A DNA stretch of 64,000 nt from Brachypterus glaber (GCA_958510825.1 OY294044.1:101098893-101162892); one strand, 5' to 3'. Positions 31,437-44,440 are shown, counted from the stretch's first letter. Notes: generated by a model not told the origin, from the letters alone. Program-made: numbers and translations.

Positions 31437-33496
31437 TGTACCGTAATTAATACGTTCACTGCCAACGGCTAGTTTTGACAGCGGAGCAATGGGTATGGGC
31501 AAGGGAAAAATAGAAAGAATTGATTAATGTTGTTAGGGGCGCCAGTTACTTTAGCTTTTACTCCTTTAGGTAAGTAACAACCTAGTGTAAATACTTAAGC
31601 TTTTCAGTTTGAGAAAATATAACCCCTAAATAAAATAAGATAATTCATTTGAGAAATTTATTATAAATAAACTTAATGAAAGCACATCAAGTAATGTATT
31701 AATATATATAAAAAAATATGTGTAATTATATTAAGATATAATTAAAGAAATCTTAATAAAAATTACTAAATTCAGAAATTATTCGACTTAAATGTATAAA
31801 GAAAACATGAAGTTCAGCAAGCACCAAGAAATGTATGTAAACAGCAATCATTTCTTGCAGTGTATAAAAGTCATGCTTAAATTAGAAATCATTTAATCAA
31901 AAGTATGATATTTAATAATTAATAAATGAGATTAAATGTTTTAAAAAAAATAAGTACCTAAAAATGAACAAAAGCCAGAAGGGCATATAGTATTAATCAA
32001 TACTATATCAGATCTGATAAAGTTTACAGTTATAAGAATATTGAAATAAAAGAATTTAAAAATATGAAATATTGCTTTCAAAAGTTTTCAGAATGAGTAC
32101 TTAGCTGGTTTCTGCAAAATCCATGAGGTATGAATTCCATCGTCTCCATCTGTACAAGTCTCCCCTATGCTGATGAATTCATTTCTCAAATGAAAGAAAA
32201 AAAAATATAGGCTGTCCCATCTACTTTGGAAAAATCATTTTCCAGGATAAAATGTACGATTGAAAATGTTGTCCGGGATAAAATATACTTTTGAAAATTA
32301 TGTCCAATGTAAAATTGTCTGCTAGACGGTTACATAGAATTTATCTATGCCAAAAATTACAGAACCATGTTCCAACAGAACATCACTCCATGCGGAGAAC
32401 TTGTATATCAAATATACCAAAATAAACTTCAACTTAAATTAATGTAATTCCATATTAATGGTATAGAAATGGTGAGTAATTAATGGTAATTAATTAATGG
32501 TCTAGTAATGTAGTAATAATGGTGCTTAATGGTGATTAATTAATGGTGATGTCATACTAAGTCTTCGATGTCCATCGAAACGTTATAAATGCGTAATTGT
32601 AGAAAATAACCGTTACAATATCTTCCGCATTGTTTAAATATTCATTTTCACTAACTTTAAATAAAAATACATGAAGGATTACTTCGATGATTACAGAAAA
32701 TAAACACTCGTCAAAATGACACCACCATTGTATTCGAGTTGCTTCAAGAAGGAGCGAAAATCGACCTTATCAACCGGTATGAACCCTTCAGGTAAATAAA
32801 ATCCTATTTCTGAACTATTAGCGACATCTATGCAAGTCATTATCAACTACAGTTTTACCGTATAGGATTCCTAATAAAGGTAGCGCAAACTACATCAAAG
32901 ATAATAACAAAAGAATATTTCCTAATAAATCCGTATTAGTGATATCTAACCTCAAAATATTACTCTAAGAAACAAATATAAACAATACTTATTGTTTATC
33001 AGCAAAACTAATAAAAATACGAACAGAATACTAAGTGTCCTGTGAACTAAGTATAAACAAAATACTGAATCTAAGTGAGCAGTTCCAGCAAACTATTTTC
33101 AACAAATTCTGGATTATCCCGAAGGAATAAGCATACGAAACTTTCCAGGAGAAACAAGCTACAGATGAAAGCCAGTGAAATCCAACCCTCAATAGACTCT
33201 GAAACATATAAAAACCAGGTAAGTCCATAGACAAATGCACAAATAAGTCATATGATTCTTTATTATTAAAAATCATATTCTAATTATGTTTTCTTTATGT
33301 TATTTTCAGGTAGAACTATGGAATAGAGACTCATATGGTTAGAATTCAGTTCCTGCTACAAAATAGTCCCAGATACAAAATAGTTCTGTACGTACGTAAC
33401 TATTTATATACAAAATAAACATAAATTATAACGTAAGTAAACGAATAGTTTAATTAACCCTTGCTGTATTACAAAGTGACGATTTATATCGTTACA
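31437..33496. mobile_element. 2.06-kb TG...CA element, copy 1, TSD ATAT
   Basis: It starts TGTACCG and ends CGTTACA, with ATAT on both sides (31433-31436, 33497-33500). The empty site is seen in the sister repeat at about 34010-34040. It is about 97-99% identical by eye to 40982-43060. There is no coding capacity: the minus-strand frame at 33031-33276 is shifted in the other copy. The TG...CA ends and 4-bp duplication allow a long solo LTR. The loosely inverted 25-bp ends (TGTAmCG, then TCACTK) also allow a non-autonomous DNA transposon. Splice-like sites occur (CCAG|GTAAGT at about 33218; TTTTCAG at about 33309). Confidence 0.85.
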
Positions 33497-33647
33497 ATAT
33501 ATCAAAATATCATTTATTCTTAGAATTTTAAACATAGTGTAAACTGTAATGCCAACCCAAAACAAAAATCCCTAAATCAGTCATGAAGTTAAATGTATGT
33601 AAAAGTTTTTTAAATTTTAGAGCAAAATGGAAAAAATTATATAAAGC

Positions 33648-33775
33648 ACTCGTTTCATAACACGTTTTTAGAGCACTAGTACTTTAGAAAACTCGCCGCA
33701 AGTGGCTCGTTTTCTAAACTTATACTCGTGGGCTAAAAACGTATGTTATGAAACTAGTACTTTAATATACTATTT
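33648..33775 (+). repeat. Hairpin repeat ending AATATACTATT (copy 2)
   Basis: The arms TTTCATAACACGTTTTTAG and CTAAAAACGTATGTTATGAA are inverted. The inner arms GAAAACTCG and CTCGTTTTC flank CCGCAAGTGG. The unit ends CTTTAATATACTATT. It is non-coding. Confidence 0.75.
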
Positions 33776-33780
33776 GCTAC

Positions 33781-34045
33781 TCTTATAAGCTCATAATCAC
33801 ACGCATTTTGCTTGTTCTTTTAGGCCCATAAGAGGTCTGTACTTTTTGTTCTTTTGGGTTGGCAACAGACCTGGCCTATCGCTTGACGTTTTCCGTGCAA
33901 ATGTCAATGTCTCTTTAAAGTTGAATTTTCTACAAAGTTTTGTGTTTAGGTTATTTTTACCATGTCAAAATTGTGGCTTGGTTAATTGAAGTAAAAAAGA
34001 GAAGAGATGACTATAAAATATATCAAAATATCATTTGTTCTTAAA
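33781..34045 (+). repeat. TAGGCCCATAAG dispersed repeat, copy 3 (empty site)
   Basis: This copy runs without interruption through GATGACTATAAAATATATCA and AATATCATTTGTTCTTAAA, which is the pre-insertion sequence of the 2.06-kb element at 31437-33496. Confidence 0.85.
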
Positions 34046-34123
34046 GCAAGCAGCTCATTTTCTAAACTTTTACTCGTGCCCTAAAAACGTATGTTATGAA
34101 ACTAGTACTTTAATATACTATTA
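34046..34123 (+). repeat. Half of the AATATACTATT hairpin repeat (copy 3)
   Basis: The right half only, matching 33700-33775 (CTCATTTTCTAAAC, ACTCGTGCCCTAAAAACGTA, CTTTAATATACTATT). It starts directly at the end of the preceding repeat. Confidence 0.7.
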
Positions 34124-34493
34124 TACCGTGACACTAGAGTAAAGTGGAGCCTTGAGAAATATAATAAAAAGCAACATTTTGTAGTCGAAGAAAAAGTATA
34201 GTCAGGAACACGTTTTGACTGTATATTGTACACTCGCCTGCAATTATTGTGTCAAAATTTCCACTCGTGTAGAATATGCGTAATTCCATACTTGACTAAA
34301 GGTCTAGGATATTAATAGAGCCTTATACTTGACAAGTTTAACTTGTTGTAGAATATATATTTTCAGCACAACGTCAAATTTATTACTAAATTTGAATCCC
34401 TTTTAAAAAGCAAAAACCAACTACATAAATTAAATACATTTTCTAAAATAAAGAAAATGGTATTTTAAACACGTTTCATAAGAATTTTTTAGC
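34124..34493. other. Unassigned, possibly decayed hairpin repeat
   Basis: ACACTCGCCTG and CCACTCGTGTAG near 34228-34275 resemble other hairpin-repeat arms. No boundary is clear. Confidence 0.35.
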
Positions 34494-34694
34494 CAGGGCC
34501 GTGATTAATAGGCCCATAAATCACGGGTCCGTAAAAATAAACCGTTTAAACTTTGAAACAACCGTGGATAAAGTATTGTATTTTACTCGTGTATAAAATC
34601 TATTAATTATTCGGGAGATTACGCCACTTGCCTATCGGCTCCTATAGTAAAATTCACACTCATTGATTAATAGCTCGTTAAATAATATACTATT
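34494..34694 (+). repeat. Hairpin repeat ending AATATACTATT (copy 4, inverse of 8939-9145)
   Basis: It begins with the imperfect palindrome GGCCGTGATTAATAGGCCC / inverse and ends TTAAATAATATACTATTATA. It matches 8939-9145 reversed, with substitutions. It is non-coding. Confidence 0.75.
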
Positions 34695-35034
34695 ATAATT
34701 TATCATTAAAATAAATAAAATGTTCTTAAAAGTATTTAAACAATATGAAATGTCGTCGATATTATGTCGAGGAGAAAAGTGGACAAGTGGAAATAAAAAA
34801 CAGTAATTAAAAATAAAATAAACATGTGTATTTTAATACTTAATTTTAGAATTCTAAAATATAAAAGTAAAAATAAAAGCTAGTTTAAAAATATTGAGTC
34901 GTGCAATAACCATGTTAAAGATAAAATTACCACTATTCTTACTACATTTCGATGGATAAAACCATTTTGATATTTCAACTTGCTATCTTCTGCAAATTCA
35001 AATATTATTCAAAATATCTTTATAGAATCTATAA
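34695..35034. other. AT-rich sequence, nothing recognised
   Basis: No supported feature. Confidence 0.4.
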
Positions 35035-35864
35035 TAGTTCAGTCAAATAACGAAAAATTCCTATGTTAAATTACATTAAATGTACACGGGCTTATATTTT
35101 AAAGGGTAGTAGTGGATAGTAACAGAACACTCCTGTTAGTTTTTCACCGGGTGATATGCCTAAGGGGTGTTCGCTATCTTGAATTTTAGGGGTGAGTGCG
35201 GTTATCTCTCTAAATATGCATCTTACGATAAAAATCCATATAACCAATTTTGTTAAAGAGAATATTTCCAATAATTTTTGTTTGAATATTTTTTTTAATA
35301 TATTAATAACAATCTAGTTATAAATATTCAAAAATTACCATTTTGGGCGTGAATTTGGTCTTTTCGATTTTTCAGCCAAATTATTCATCGGAGGATAAAA
35401 GTCGTTTTGAGAAAACTTGTAGCTTTGTACATTATGCATTTTGTTACGGTTACAGTGGGCGCTGAAAGTCGAGTTGCGCCCTCTGTAACCGCACCAAAGT
35501 ACCTATGAAAATTTATAATATATGAAACATAGAGAATTTCAAGAGCTACAAGTTTGCTCAACCATTTTTATCTCCCGAGGAATAACTTGGCTGAAAACTG
35601 GAAAAAAACAATTTCACCTTTAACATGGCTATTTTAAAATTGACTCGATTGTTATTAATATATTAAAAAAATGATCCAAACAAAAATTGTTGGAAATTTC
35701 CTTCTTAACAAAATTGGTTATATGCATTTTTATAGTTAGATGCATATTAAGCAACTCACCCCTAAAATTCAAGATAGCGGACATACCTTAAGCAAATCAC
35801 CCGGTGAAAAATTAACGGGAGTGTTTTGTTTATTTCAATTTACATTTATTATTTGACTGGACTA
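35035..35864. mobile_element. TA-flanked foldback element, copy B
   Basis: The ends are GTTCAGTCAAATAA and inverse TTATTTGACTGGAC, with TA outside. Long inverted arms carry CACCGGGTGAT, ATGCATCTTACGATAAAAA and TTCAAGAGCTACAAG. The centre is a GTTACGGTTACAG... stem with GGGCGC/GCGCCC. It is the same family as 17019-18330. The right arm lacks the outermost GTAGTAGTGGAT segment present on the left. Confidence 0.82.
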
Positions 35865-36045
35865 TAATGACTTTATTTTGATAATCTTTTACCAATTTTT
35901 GGAAGAATATAAAAACAACGCGTGTTAATCTGTTCTTGATTATTTTAAAATTTAAATGATGCACAAAAAACGTTAGCCATTATTAACATTTTTACTAGAA
36001 AATAGTAAGTAGTAAATAGATTCGAGATAATTTATAAAACCGCAG

Positions 36046-36256
36046 GGGCACCTGAGGGCTCGGGACTTGATTTTTAGTGGTGATGAACTTTTTTTAAGTT
36101 TGTCAATTTTTTGGCAGTTGGGTGCCTAAGTGCTCCGGACTTGATTTTTAGAGGTGATAAGCTTTTCTTTTAATCTTCGACTTTTTGGCAGGAAGGTGCC
36201 TATTAGGCAGTTAAAGTGCTCGGGGGTCGATGTTCAGAGGGGATAAGCTTTTTCAG
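36046..36256 (+). repeat. Three-copy tandem repeat, ~74-89 bp unit
   Basis: Units contain GGTGCC, CTCGGGACTTGATTTTTAG, AGGTGATAAGCTTTT and TTTTTGGCAG. Starts are near 36064, 36138 and 36227. It is less AT-rich than its surroundings and has no frame conserved across units. Confidence 0.75.
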
Positions 36257-36660
36257 TCGCAGCCGCCAAACCAGGGTTTTGCCCGGTGAAAATATTTTCT
36301 TCCGCCATCCCTGATTATCCAAGTGGCCCTTCAGGGCTTAGTGGCTTATTTTTTGTGTAGGTAGTACCTATCACTAAATTCACGCGTTTCTTATAATGGT
36401 TTATCCAGCACCTGTTGATTTTTCCGAAAATATATTTTTCAGTAGGTAGTGGCGCTTTTTAAGAAAAACGTAGTTAGTGGCGCCGGACTCGTGAACCGAA
36501 TCTCTCTTATTATTATTATTTTATTAAGTTTTTAGTAACAGTCAATAAAAGGTATATTTATATAATTTATTTAGAGTTGTTAAAGTTTATAAATGGCATT
36601 ATTTTAAAGTTTTTGTATTTTGCTTAAATTTATCAGTTGTTTTTGTCCGGGTGTCCGGTT
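36257..36660. other. Unassigned sequence
   Basis: No gene or repeat partner was recognised. Confidence 0.4.
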
Positions 36661-36940
36661 GTTTATGTGGGTGTTTACTGCCACAATGACTGATCTTGAG
36701 CTTTAATTCTCTATTTGAAAACGACAAAAATATATCGTCGAAACGTCACAACAAAATAAGAAAACAATTTTAGTCTGATCCAAAGCCCTATTCTCCAAAA
36801 ATAAAAAATATATACAAAATTATATGTATTATAATTATAATAATCCTTTATTCCAGCCATATACAAAAAATACAAAAAAAAATTATAATAATTGTTATTT
36901 ATTCTAGAGCAACTTTGGCTATGCATTTATTAGAAATTTA
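36661..36940 (+). repeat. Direct duplication, copy 1
   Basis: It is nearly identical to 37182-37413, from GTTTATGTGGGTGTTTACTG to TTATTAGAAATTTA. This copy has an extra stretch of about 46 bp (CCTTTATTCCAGCC...). It contains CGACAAAAATATATCGTCGA, a small palindrome. Confidence 0.9.
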
Positions 36941-37181
36941 AACAAAACAAACAAACAAAAAAACTAAAAATTCCTATGTTTTTAGGAGCAAATTAGGGTA
37001 AATTATTTTACCTTGAATAAAGTAATAACAGTGGTCTTTAAAGTATTTTTAATATCACTGAAATCAGATTTTGTAATTTCAGTCTTTTATTTTTGGGTAA
37101 TAGTAGAGTTGTTTGCACGTATGGACGTATAGACTCTCCTAATGTTATATTTTAACTATTTATTTGTTTAAATAATGTTTT

Positions 37182-37413
37182 GTTTATGTGGGTGTTTACT
37201 GCCACAATGACTGAACTTGAGCTTTAATTCTCTATTTGAAAACGACAAAAATATATCGTCGAAACGTCACAACAAAATAAGAAAACAATTTTAGTCTGAT
37301 CCAAAGCCCTATTCTCCAAAAATAAAAAATATATACAAAATTATATGTATTATAATTATAATAATTGTTATTTATTCTAGAGCAACTTTGGCTATGCATT
37401 TATTAGAAATTTA
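37182..37413 (+). repeat. Direct duplication, copy 2
   Basis: Second copy of 36661-36940, offset 521 bp, differing by one substitution (GATCTT / GAACTT) and the missing 46-bp stretch. The few differences suggest a recent event. Confidence 0.9.
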
Positions 37414-37689
37414 TTTGACGACCACCCTAATGTATTACAGCAGTTTAATTTAGAATGTTATTGTGTTTAGCACATAACTTTGACTATTTTTTCATGACCT
37501 TTCAGCTAGTCAATTGTACACAATGTGTTGGCGAAACTCGTACATCTTTTAGCGTGTGTCTTCTCGGAGGGTCCTTGGATTTTCCACCGTTCTCTTTCGA
37601 CTTTGAGATGTAGGAGCCCCCTACACAAAAAGAAAAATCCAGTTAAAATTAAAAAAAATAATAAACTTCTAAAATATATATATATAAAG

Positions 37690-38911
37690 AAAGGTAGGAA
37701 TTTCTAAATCGAAAACGCTTTCTGGATCAAAAGCTGCTCCTTGGTTAAAAACGGTGGCCACTTAAAAATCAGCCAAATCGATTGTTTAGAGGTAGCTCAA
37801 AGCAATAAAACTTTGAAAAAAATCGGTACCTGTTTTTAGGATAAAAACTGATTGTATAAAAAATTGAGGAAATTTTAGAGGGTTTTTTTGGTAATATTTA
37901 GAAACAATACTAGCTGGGAGAAACTAAAAAAATTATATCCCCCCTCCTCTTAAGTAGGGTGTGTCAAAAAATCCCGAATTTCGAAATCAAAAACGCTCTC
38001 TGGCTCAAAAGTTGCTCCTTGGTTTGGACGGTGGCCACACAAAAATCAGCCAAATCGATTGTTTAGCTCAAAGCACTCAAATTTAAAAAAAAATCGGTAC
38101 CTGTTTTTCGGATAAAAACTGATTGTATAAAAAATTGAGAATTGGAGGTGTTCTTTTTCAAAGGAAGTTATCTCCTTTAAAATATGCCCTATTTTTAAAG
38201 GCCTGATGTATATTAAAAAACCTAGCTCTCTTAGGACTGAGTTTTTGATCAAGGTGCATATATTTTTTTTTCTTGGCTTTTAATGTTAAATAGCTATTTA
38301 TTACTAAAATCTTTGTTATTGGCTTTATAATTTTTTAATTTTTTATTTTCGGTTCTTGATGCGTAAAAATTGATTTTAAATGCATTTATCTTCAAAACGG
38401 TTAATCCTGCGACGTTACACCATTTACTTTTTTGTGTACTTTTACATAAAAAAGTATATTCCAATAATAAAAATTCAAGAAAATTTAATGGAAAAAAAAA
38501 ACAGAAAATCCACCCGGTTTCGAATTGAAATTTATTTTTTTTTACCCGAATTGGGGAAACAAATAATATCTTCTGTATATGCAGGTAGGTTAACATGTAT
38601 ATATGCTTATGCTAGATTTTTTTAAATAATTGGCGATTTTTTTGTGTTCTAACTTAAGGGGAGGGGGACATATTTTTTTTTAGTTTCTCCCAACTAGTAT
38701 TATTTCTAAATATTACCAAAAACATTTCCTCAATTTTATATACAATCAGTTTTTATCTGAAAAACAGATACCGATTTGTTTTTCAAAGTTTGAGTGCTTT
38801 GAGCTACCTCTAAACATTAATCGATTTGGCTCATTTTTGAGTGGCCACCGTTTTTCAACTTTTGAACCAGAAAGAGTTTCGGATTTCAAAATTTGGGATT
38901 TTTTGACACAC
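37690..38911. mobile_element. Foldback element, GTGTGTCAAAAAATC ends, with a duplicated left arm
   Basis: The right arm (38641-38911) pairs with 37690-37950 and again with 37957-38140. The inner unit starts GGGTGTGTCAAAAAATCCCG after TA (37955-37956) and the right end is GACACAC then TA. Shared blocks are GTGGCCAC, AGCCAAATCGATTG, AAATCGGTACCTG and GGATAAAAACTGATT. A second locus of the family is 56815-57965. It is non-coding. Confidence 0.75.
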
Positions 38912-39538
38912 TACTCTAAAAGCTATACTTTTTATAAAAGTGCTGTACCATCATGAACACTTGAACGCGCTAGTCCTCCCCACTCTATGTAGGAACACTA
39001 ATCGAAAATTTTCGTCTCGTAATGTGTTAGTCCTGTAGACGATAGAACAAATGTGAATATTCAGAGAATATTTCAGTTCATGTTTAACAGTGTAGTCACT
39101 ACTACAGATTTCATAATGTTTTTTTTACTGTGAGAAAAAGACATGACTAGGTAAATGTGATTATAAATAGATTAATAGTTATTATGGAATAAGATTAGCG
39201 CATTTATTATTTATAGATAATAAAAGTATTCTATTAAGCAGTTAAATTAAGTACAATTGAAAAAGGACTAGTTTTTTTTGAGAGGGAGATAGAGGAAGAA
39301 TATTCTTCTTAGAAGACGGATGATTTTTATTTATGATGATTATGATGATCTTTTATTAACAAAACTAATAAAATAGGTCATCACTTTGGTTATTTTTGCA
39401 CTAATATATTTGAGTTTAAGCAACTGTTATCTACAACTATCAATATTAATATTCAGGAGTAAAACAGAAAAATTAAGATAGAAATGTAAATTATTATTCA
39501 ATTGTGGATATGTAGAATCTACATTGTAGATTTTAATT
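38912..39538. other. AT-rich sequence, nothing recognised
   Basis: No supported feature. Confidence 0.4.
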
Positions 39539-39923
39539 ACACAGCCACACAAAAAAAAAAAATTATGATCTGGTGTTCTGACTATGTTTACAATAAGTTT
39601 TTGGAATCGGAATCAGATGTCTATTTAACCCCATCACATTTGCCATAACCTCAAAAAACCATAACACCGGCACACAAAAAAGATAATCTCGAGTGCGGCA
39701 GACCAGACTAGTCAATTCCTACTTATTTTGGGTAGCTGAATCTGAATCCGAGGTATAAATTTAAAAGTTAGCTTTCAAAATGGCTGATCCAATATGGCGG
39801 ATTAGATTTTTTAAATTTGCTCGGATTTGCTTAAAACTTAGTACTCGTGGGTTTTTGGAGACGCTGATTACGAATCTGGTGCCAGAACCCCAGATCAGAT
39901 TTATTTTTTGTGTGTGGCTGTGT
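39539..39923. mobile_element. 385-bp MITE, ACACAGCCACACA ends
   Basis: ACACAGCCACACAAAAAA at the left and TTTTTTGTGTGTGGCTGTGT at the right are inverted. Further inverted GATCTGG/CCAGATC blocks lie inside. The interior contains AAAATGGCTGATCC and ATATGGCGGATTA. The target duplication is not clear. There is no coding capacity. Confidence 0.8.
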
Positions 39924-40977
39924 TATTATTAGTTCAAATTCATATTTTGTCTAAATATAAAATATCATATTTTACATTTTATAGAAATATAAGAAAAAAT
40001 GCAAATATTGGCCAATAAAATGGCCCTAGAAATTCTACGACACCCTTTATTTTTTGTGGTTTATTGACCTACTCTACGCCAATATACCACAAAAAAATGT
40101 ACAATGTAATAGCACAATAATATGTAATGGTAGTTGTTTTTATAAATTTATTTTACGCATAACATAGACAAAATAACAAACTGGAATTGACCGTCAGCGC
40201 ATACTTCTGCGTCCCGACTAAATTCGTCCTCCATTTTGATTCTAAATGTCCTACATAAATAAAAAAAATATATGTTTTATGTTGGTAACACTGTATAACA
40301 TTATTTTCTTTGTTAGAGATGTGACTTTTTATCTCACTTCAGTACTCAGTAAAAGTTTCTTTTTGCCGTTGTTTTGTTACCACAGTTGGTTATATATGTA
40401 TATATGAAAAAAACTAAATAAATATGTTAAACTTTACATAGAAAAATTTATTTTTAACATTAATTTGAATATAAAAATATAATTATTCGCACACACCTCT
40501 AACATGAAACTTGTAGTTAACATAGCCTTATTTTTTTTTCATATTTTTGTTTTGCGTTTATATTTTTTGTTTTCTAGTTAAATCTAATTAGGTATATGCT
40601 TCTAGTTTTAGGATCAGTCAACTCACAAGAATATCTTTAGATCTCTTGTTAAATGACACTTTTTCTCTCATCGAACAAAGATTTACTGAAAACTAGGCTT
40701 CGAACAATAAAGTAAAATTGCATGTTAATTTTAGATTATTTTTTATTAAAGTAAATAAAATACATTGTACAGTACTCATGAATTTAAGAGATACTACATA
40801 GTAAAGGTAGTAATAATGTCCAATAACATATCGAGTGAAAAAAGATTGAAAAAAAAATGATAAATCTACCATATGGTATCTACTATATAGTAGATATTTT
40901 AAAAGCGTGCAATGTACCTGGTTTCTAAATTCTGGTTTAGTTTAACAGTTTTTAGTTAAAATGTTTTAGATTTTTTC
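39924..40977. other. AT-rich sequence, nothing recognised
   Basis: No gene or clear repeat partner in about 1 kb. Confidence 0.4.
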
Positions 40978-40981
40978 ATGC

Positions 40982-43060
40982 TGTACCGTAATTAATACGT
41001 TCACTGCCAACGGCTAGTTTTGACAGCGGAGCAATGGGTATGGGCAAGGGAAAAATAGAAAGAATTGATTAATGCTGTTAGGGGCGCCAGTTACTTTAGC
41101 TTTTACTCCTTTAGGTAAGTAACAACCTAGTGTAAATACTTAAGCTTTTCAGTTTGAGAAAATATAACCCTTAAATAAAATAAGATAATTTATTTGAGAA
41201 ATTTATTATAAATAAACTTAATGAAAGCACATCAAGTAATGTATTAATATATATAAAAAAATATGTGTAATTATATTAAGATATAATTAAAGAAATCTTA
41301 ATAAAAATTACTAAATTCAGAAATTATTCGACTTAAATGTATAAAGAAAACATGAAGTTCAGCAAGCACCAAGAAATGTATGTAAACAGCAATCATTTCT
41401 TGCAGTGTATAAAAGTCATGCTTAAATTAGAAATCATTTAATCAAAAGTATGATATTTAATAATTAATAAATGAGATTAAATGTTTAAAAAAAAATAAGT
41501 ACCTAAAAATGAACAAAAGCCAGAAGGGCATATAGTATTAAACAATACTATATCAGATCTGATAAAGTTTACAGTTATAAGAATATTGAAATAAAAGAAT
41601 TTAAAATATGAAATATTGCTTTCAAAAGTTTTCAGAAAGAGTACTTAGCTGGTTTCTGCAAAATCCATGAGGTATGAATTCCATCGTCTCCATCTGCACA
41701 AGTCTCCCCTATGCTGATGAATTCATTTCTCAAATGAAAGAAAAAAAATAGGCTGTCCCATCTACTTTGGAAAAATCATCTTCCAGGATAAAATGTACTA
41801 TTGAAAATGTTGTCCGGGATAAAATATGCTTTTGAAAATTATGTCCAATATAAAATTGTCTGCTAGACGGTCATATAGAATTTATCTATGCCGAAAATTA
41901 CAGAACCATGTTCCAACAGAACATCACTCCATGCGGAGAACTTGTATATCAAATATACCAAAATAAACTTCAACTTAAATTAATATAATTCCATATTAAT
42001 GGTATAGAAATAGTGAGTAATGGTGGTTAATGGTGCTTAATGGTGCTAAAACAATAATTATATCTTAGAAATATTCTAAGAAACAGAAAAACTTAACTTA
42101 CATGTCATACTAAGTCTTCGATGTCCATCGAAACGTTATAAATGCGTAATTGTAGAAAATAACAGTTACAATATCTTCCGCATTGTTTAAATATTCATTT
42201 TCACTAATTTAAATAAAAATACATGAAGGATTACTTCGATGATTACAGAAAATAAACACTCGTCAATATAACATCACCATTTTGTATCAAGGTTGCTTCA
42301 AGAAGAACGAAAATCGACCTTCTTAACCGGTATGAACCCTTCAGGTAAATAAAATCCTATTTCTGAACTATTAGCGACATCTATGCAAGTCATTATCAAC
42401 TACAGTTTTACCGTATAAGATTCTTAATAAAGGTAGCGGAAACTACACCAAAAATAATAACTAATTAAAAGAATATTTCCTAATAAATCCGTATTAGTGA
42501 TATCTAACCTCAAAATATTACTCTAAGAAACAAATATAAACAATACTTATTGTTTATCAGCAAAACTAATAAAAATACGAACAGAATACTAAGTGTCCTG
42601 TGAACTAAGTATAAACAAAATACTGAATCTAAGTGAGCAGTTCCAGCAAACTATTTTCAACAAATTCTAGATTATCCCGAAGGAATAAGCATACGAAACT
42701 TTCCAGGAGAGACAAGCTACAGATGAAAGCCAGTGAAATCCAACCCTCAATAGACTCTGAAACATATAAAAACCAGGTAAGTCCATAGACAAATGTATTA
42801 TAGAGAAATAAGTCATATGATTCTTTATTATTAAAAATCATATTCTATTATGTTTTCTTTATGTTATTTTCAGGTAGAACTATGGAATAGAGACTCATAT
42901 GGTTAGAATTCAGTTCCTGCTACAAAATAGTCCCAGATACTAAATAGTTCTGTACGTACGTAACTATTTATATACAAAATAAACATAAATTATAACGTAA
43001 GTAAACGAATAGTTTAATTAACCCTTGCTATATTACAAAGTGACGATTTATATCGTTACA
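40982..43060. mobile_element. 2.08-kb TG...CA element, copy 2, TSD ATGC
   Basis: Same element and orientation as 31437-33496, with ATGC on both sides (40978-40981, 43061-43064). The different 4-bp flank shows an independent insertion rather than a segmental duplication. The main difference lies near 42010-42110, where an indel-rich TTAATGGTG region varies. A unit of about 31 bp (GGATAAAATGTAC / GGATAAAATATGC) is tandemly repeated in both copies. Confidence 0.88.
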
Positions 43061-43064
43061 ATGC

Positions 43065-43965
43065 TTACATGATGTAAGAGTATAAATAAATGACATGACT
43101 ACACACTGGAGTGTATGTCCTAGTAGGATAGTCCTGCACAGTATTATAAATGAAAAATTGTGATCTTACATTTTAGCTATTAATTTAAATTTCTCGATTG
43201 AGTTATAATCAAAATGGCTGATCGTAAATTTGTATATAACCTTGAGATGAAAGCTTATCTATGTTCTTTGTCTATGACTCATAACGATTTCTCCAACTCG
43301 TCAAACATTTTAGGTACCTAGGTACTCTACTTTTTTTGATCCGTGAATTTTCTCATCCTCTGTAGTAATTACTAGTTACTAACTTACCATTACTCTTTTT
43401 AACATTAACACTATAATTTAATAGATCTACCTCCACTGTCATTTTCAGTTTCATTTCTAAGACTATTAACACACAAAACAGATTTTATTATACCCTTCAC
43501 AGTCTCATGACTAGAAGAGCATTATACAATAGTTTTCAAATTTCCAAAATCTTCAAAAACCGGTCCAGACAAGTATATTATAATCCAAGAACGAAAAACA
43601 ATTTTTCTCGGTCGCATTCGGGTATTGTAAATCGAGGCGTAAGCTGAGATTCACAACCACGTATGACCCAGTATTTCTCGTCCGTGAACCATACGCAATT
43701 TTTAACAAATAAAAGGTAAATTAATAAAATTAGTTTTAATTTTGTTTTATCTAGTTACCTATGACAATCGCATACGGCAAAAAAAAATAAACAGTTGCCA
43801 TAATAAAAATGTGTCTCCGTAATTATTAAGATTTTTTTTAAGTTTTTCAAAATATGGACATTAACGACAAAATCTATTTAATTAATAATATTTTTTACCA
43901 ATTTTGAAAATAATTCATTCATAAACAAAAAAAATGCAGGGGGCGCCACGAATAGGAGCTCAAAG
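43065..43965. other. AT-rich sequence, nothing recognised
   Basis: AAAATGGCTGATC near 43210 echoes the MITE at 39539. No gene was recognised. Confidence 0.4.
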
Positions 43966-44144
43966 TATGAAGAGTGCAAGTAACATATTGGCCTAACCCT
44001 TCTTCTTTTCGAAAAACGTGTTTTGCTTGAAACGGGTACTATTTAACGTACTTTATCGCTTTAGTTAATAAAAATTTCTAATATTTTACTAGAAGTGTAA
44101 TTAAAATGCATTGGAAAATAAGGTTAGGGGTGAAAATTTTAATA

Positions 44145-44440
44145 ATTTGTTTTTTTTTTTGTCTCATCCAAATATTTACCTTTAACTATACTTAACTTAA
44201 AAAAGGTTATGGACCTATTTAAAACTATAAAAGACAAGATTTTATAAAAAAAACAATCTTATAATAAACGTGTGGGTAAGGCTTTTTTAATAATCTGCTT
44301 TTTTGCCTCACCCAAATATTTACCCTTAACTATTCTTAATTAAAAAATTCTTATGAACCTATTTAAGACTAGTAAAGAAGATTTTATGTAAAAACAACTT
44401 TATAAGAAATGTCTGGGTTAGGTCCTTTTGATAATTTAGG
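44145..44440 (+). repeat. 143-bp tandem repeat, two copies
   Basis: CTCAYCCAAATATTTACC, TTAACTATNCTTAA, ATGNACCTATTTAA and AGATTTTAT recur with a 143-bp offset, each unit ending near a GTGGGTAAGG/CTGGGTTAGG block. They are subterminal to the element's left end. Confidence 0.75.

Noticed and set aside
33031..33276. Open frame shared with 42629-42841
   Set aside because: It starts alike in both element copies but shifts frame after an indel, so there is no coding constraint.
36661..37413. Direct repeats considered as two LTRs of a short retroelement
   Set aside because: The repeats lack TG...CA ends, a target duplication and any primer-binding or coding sequence between them. A local tandem duplication fits better.
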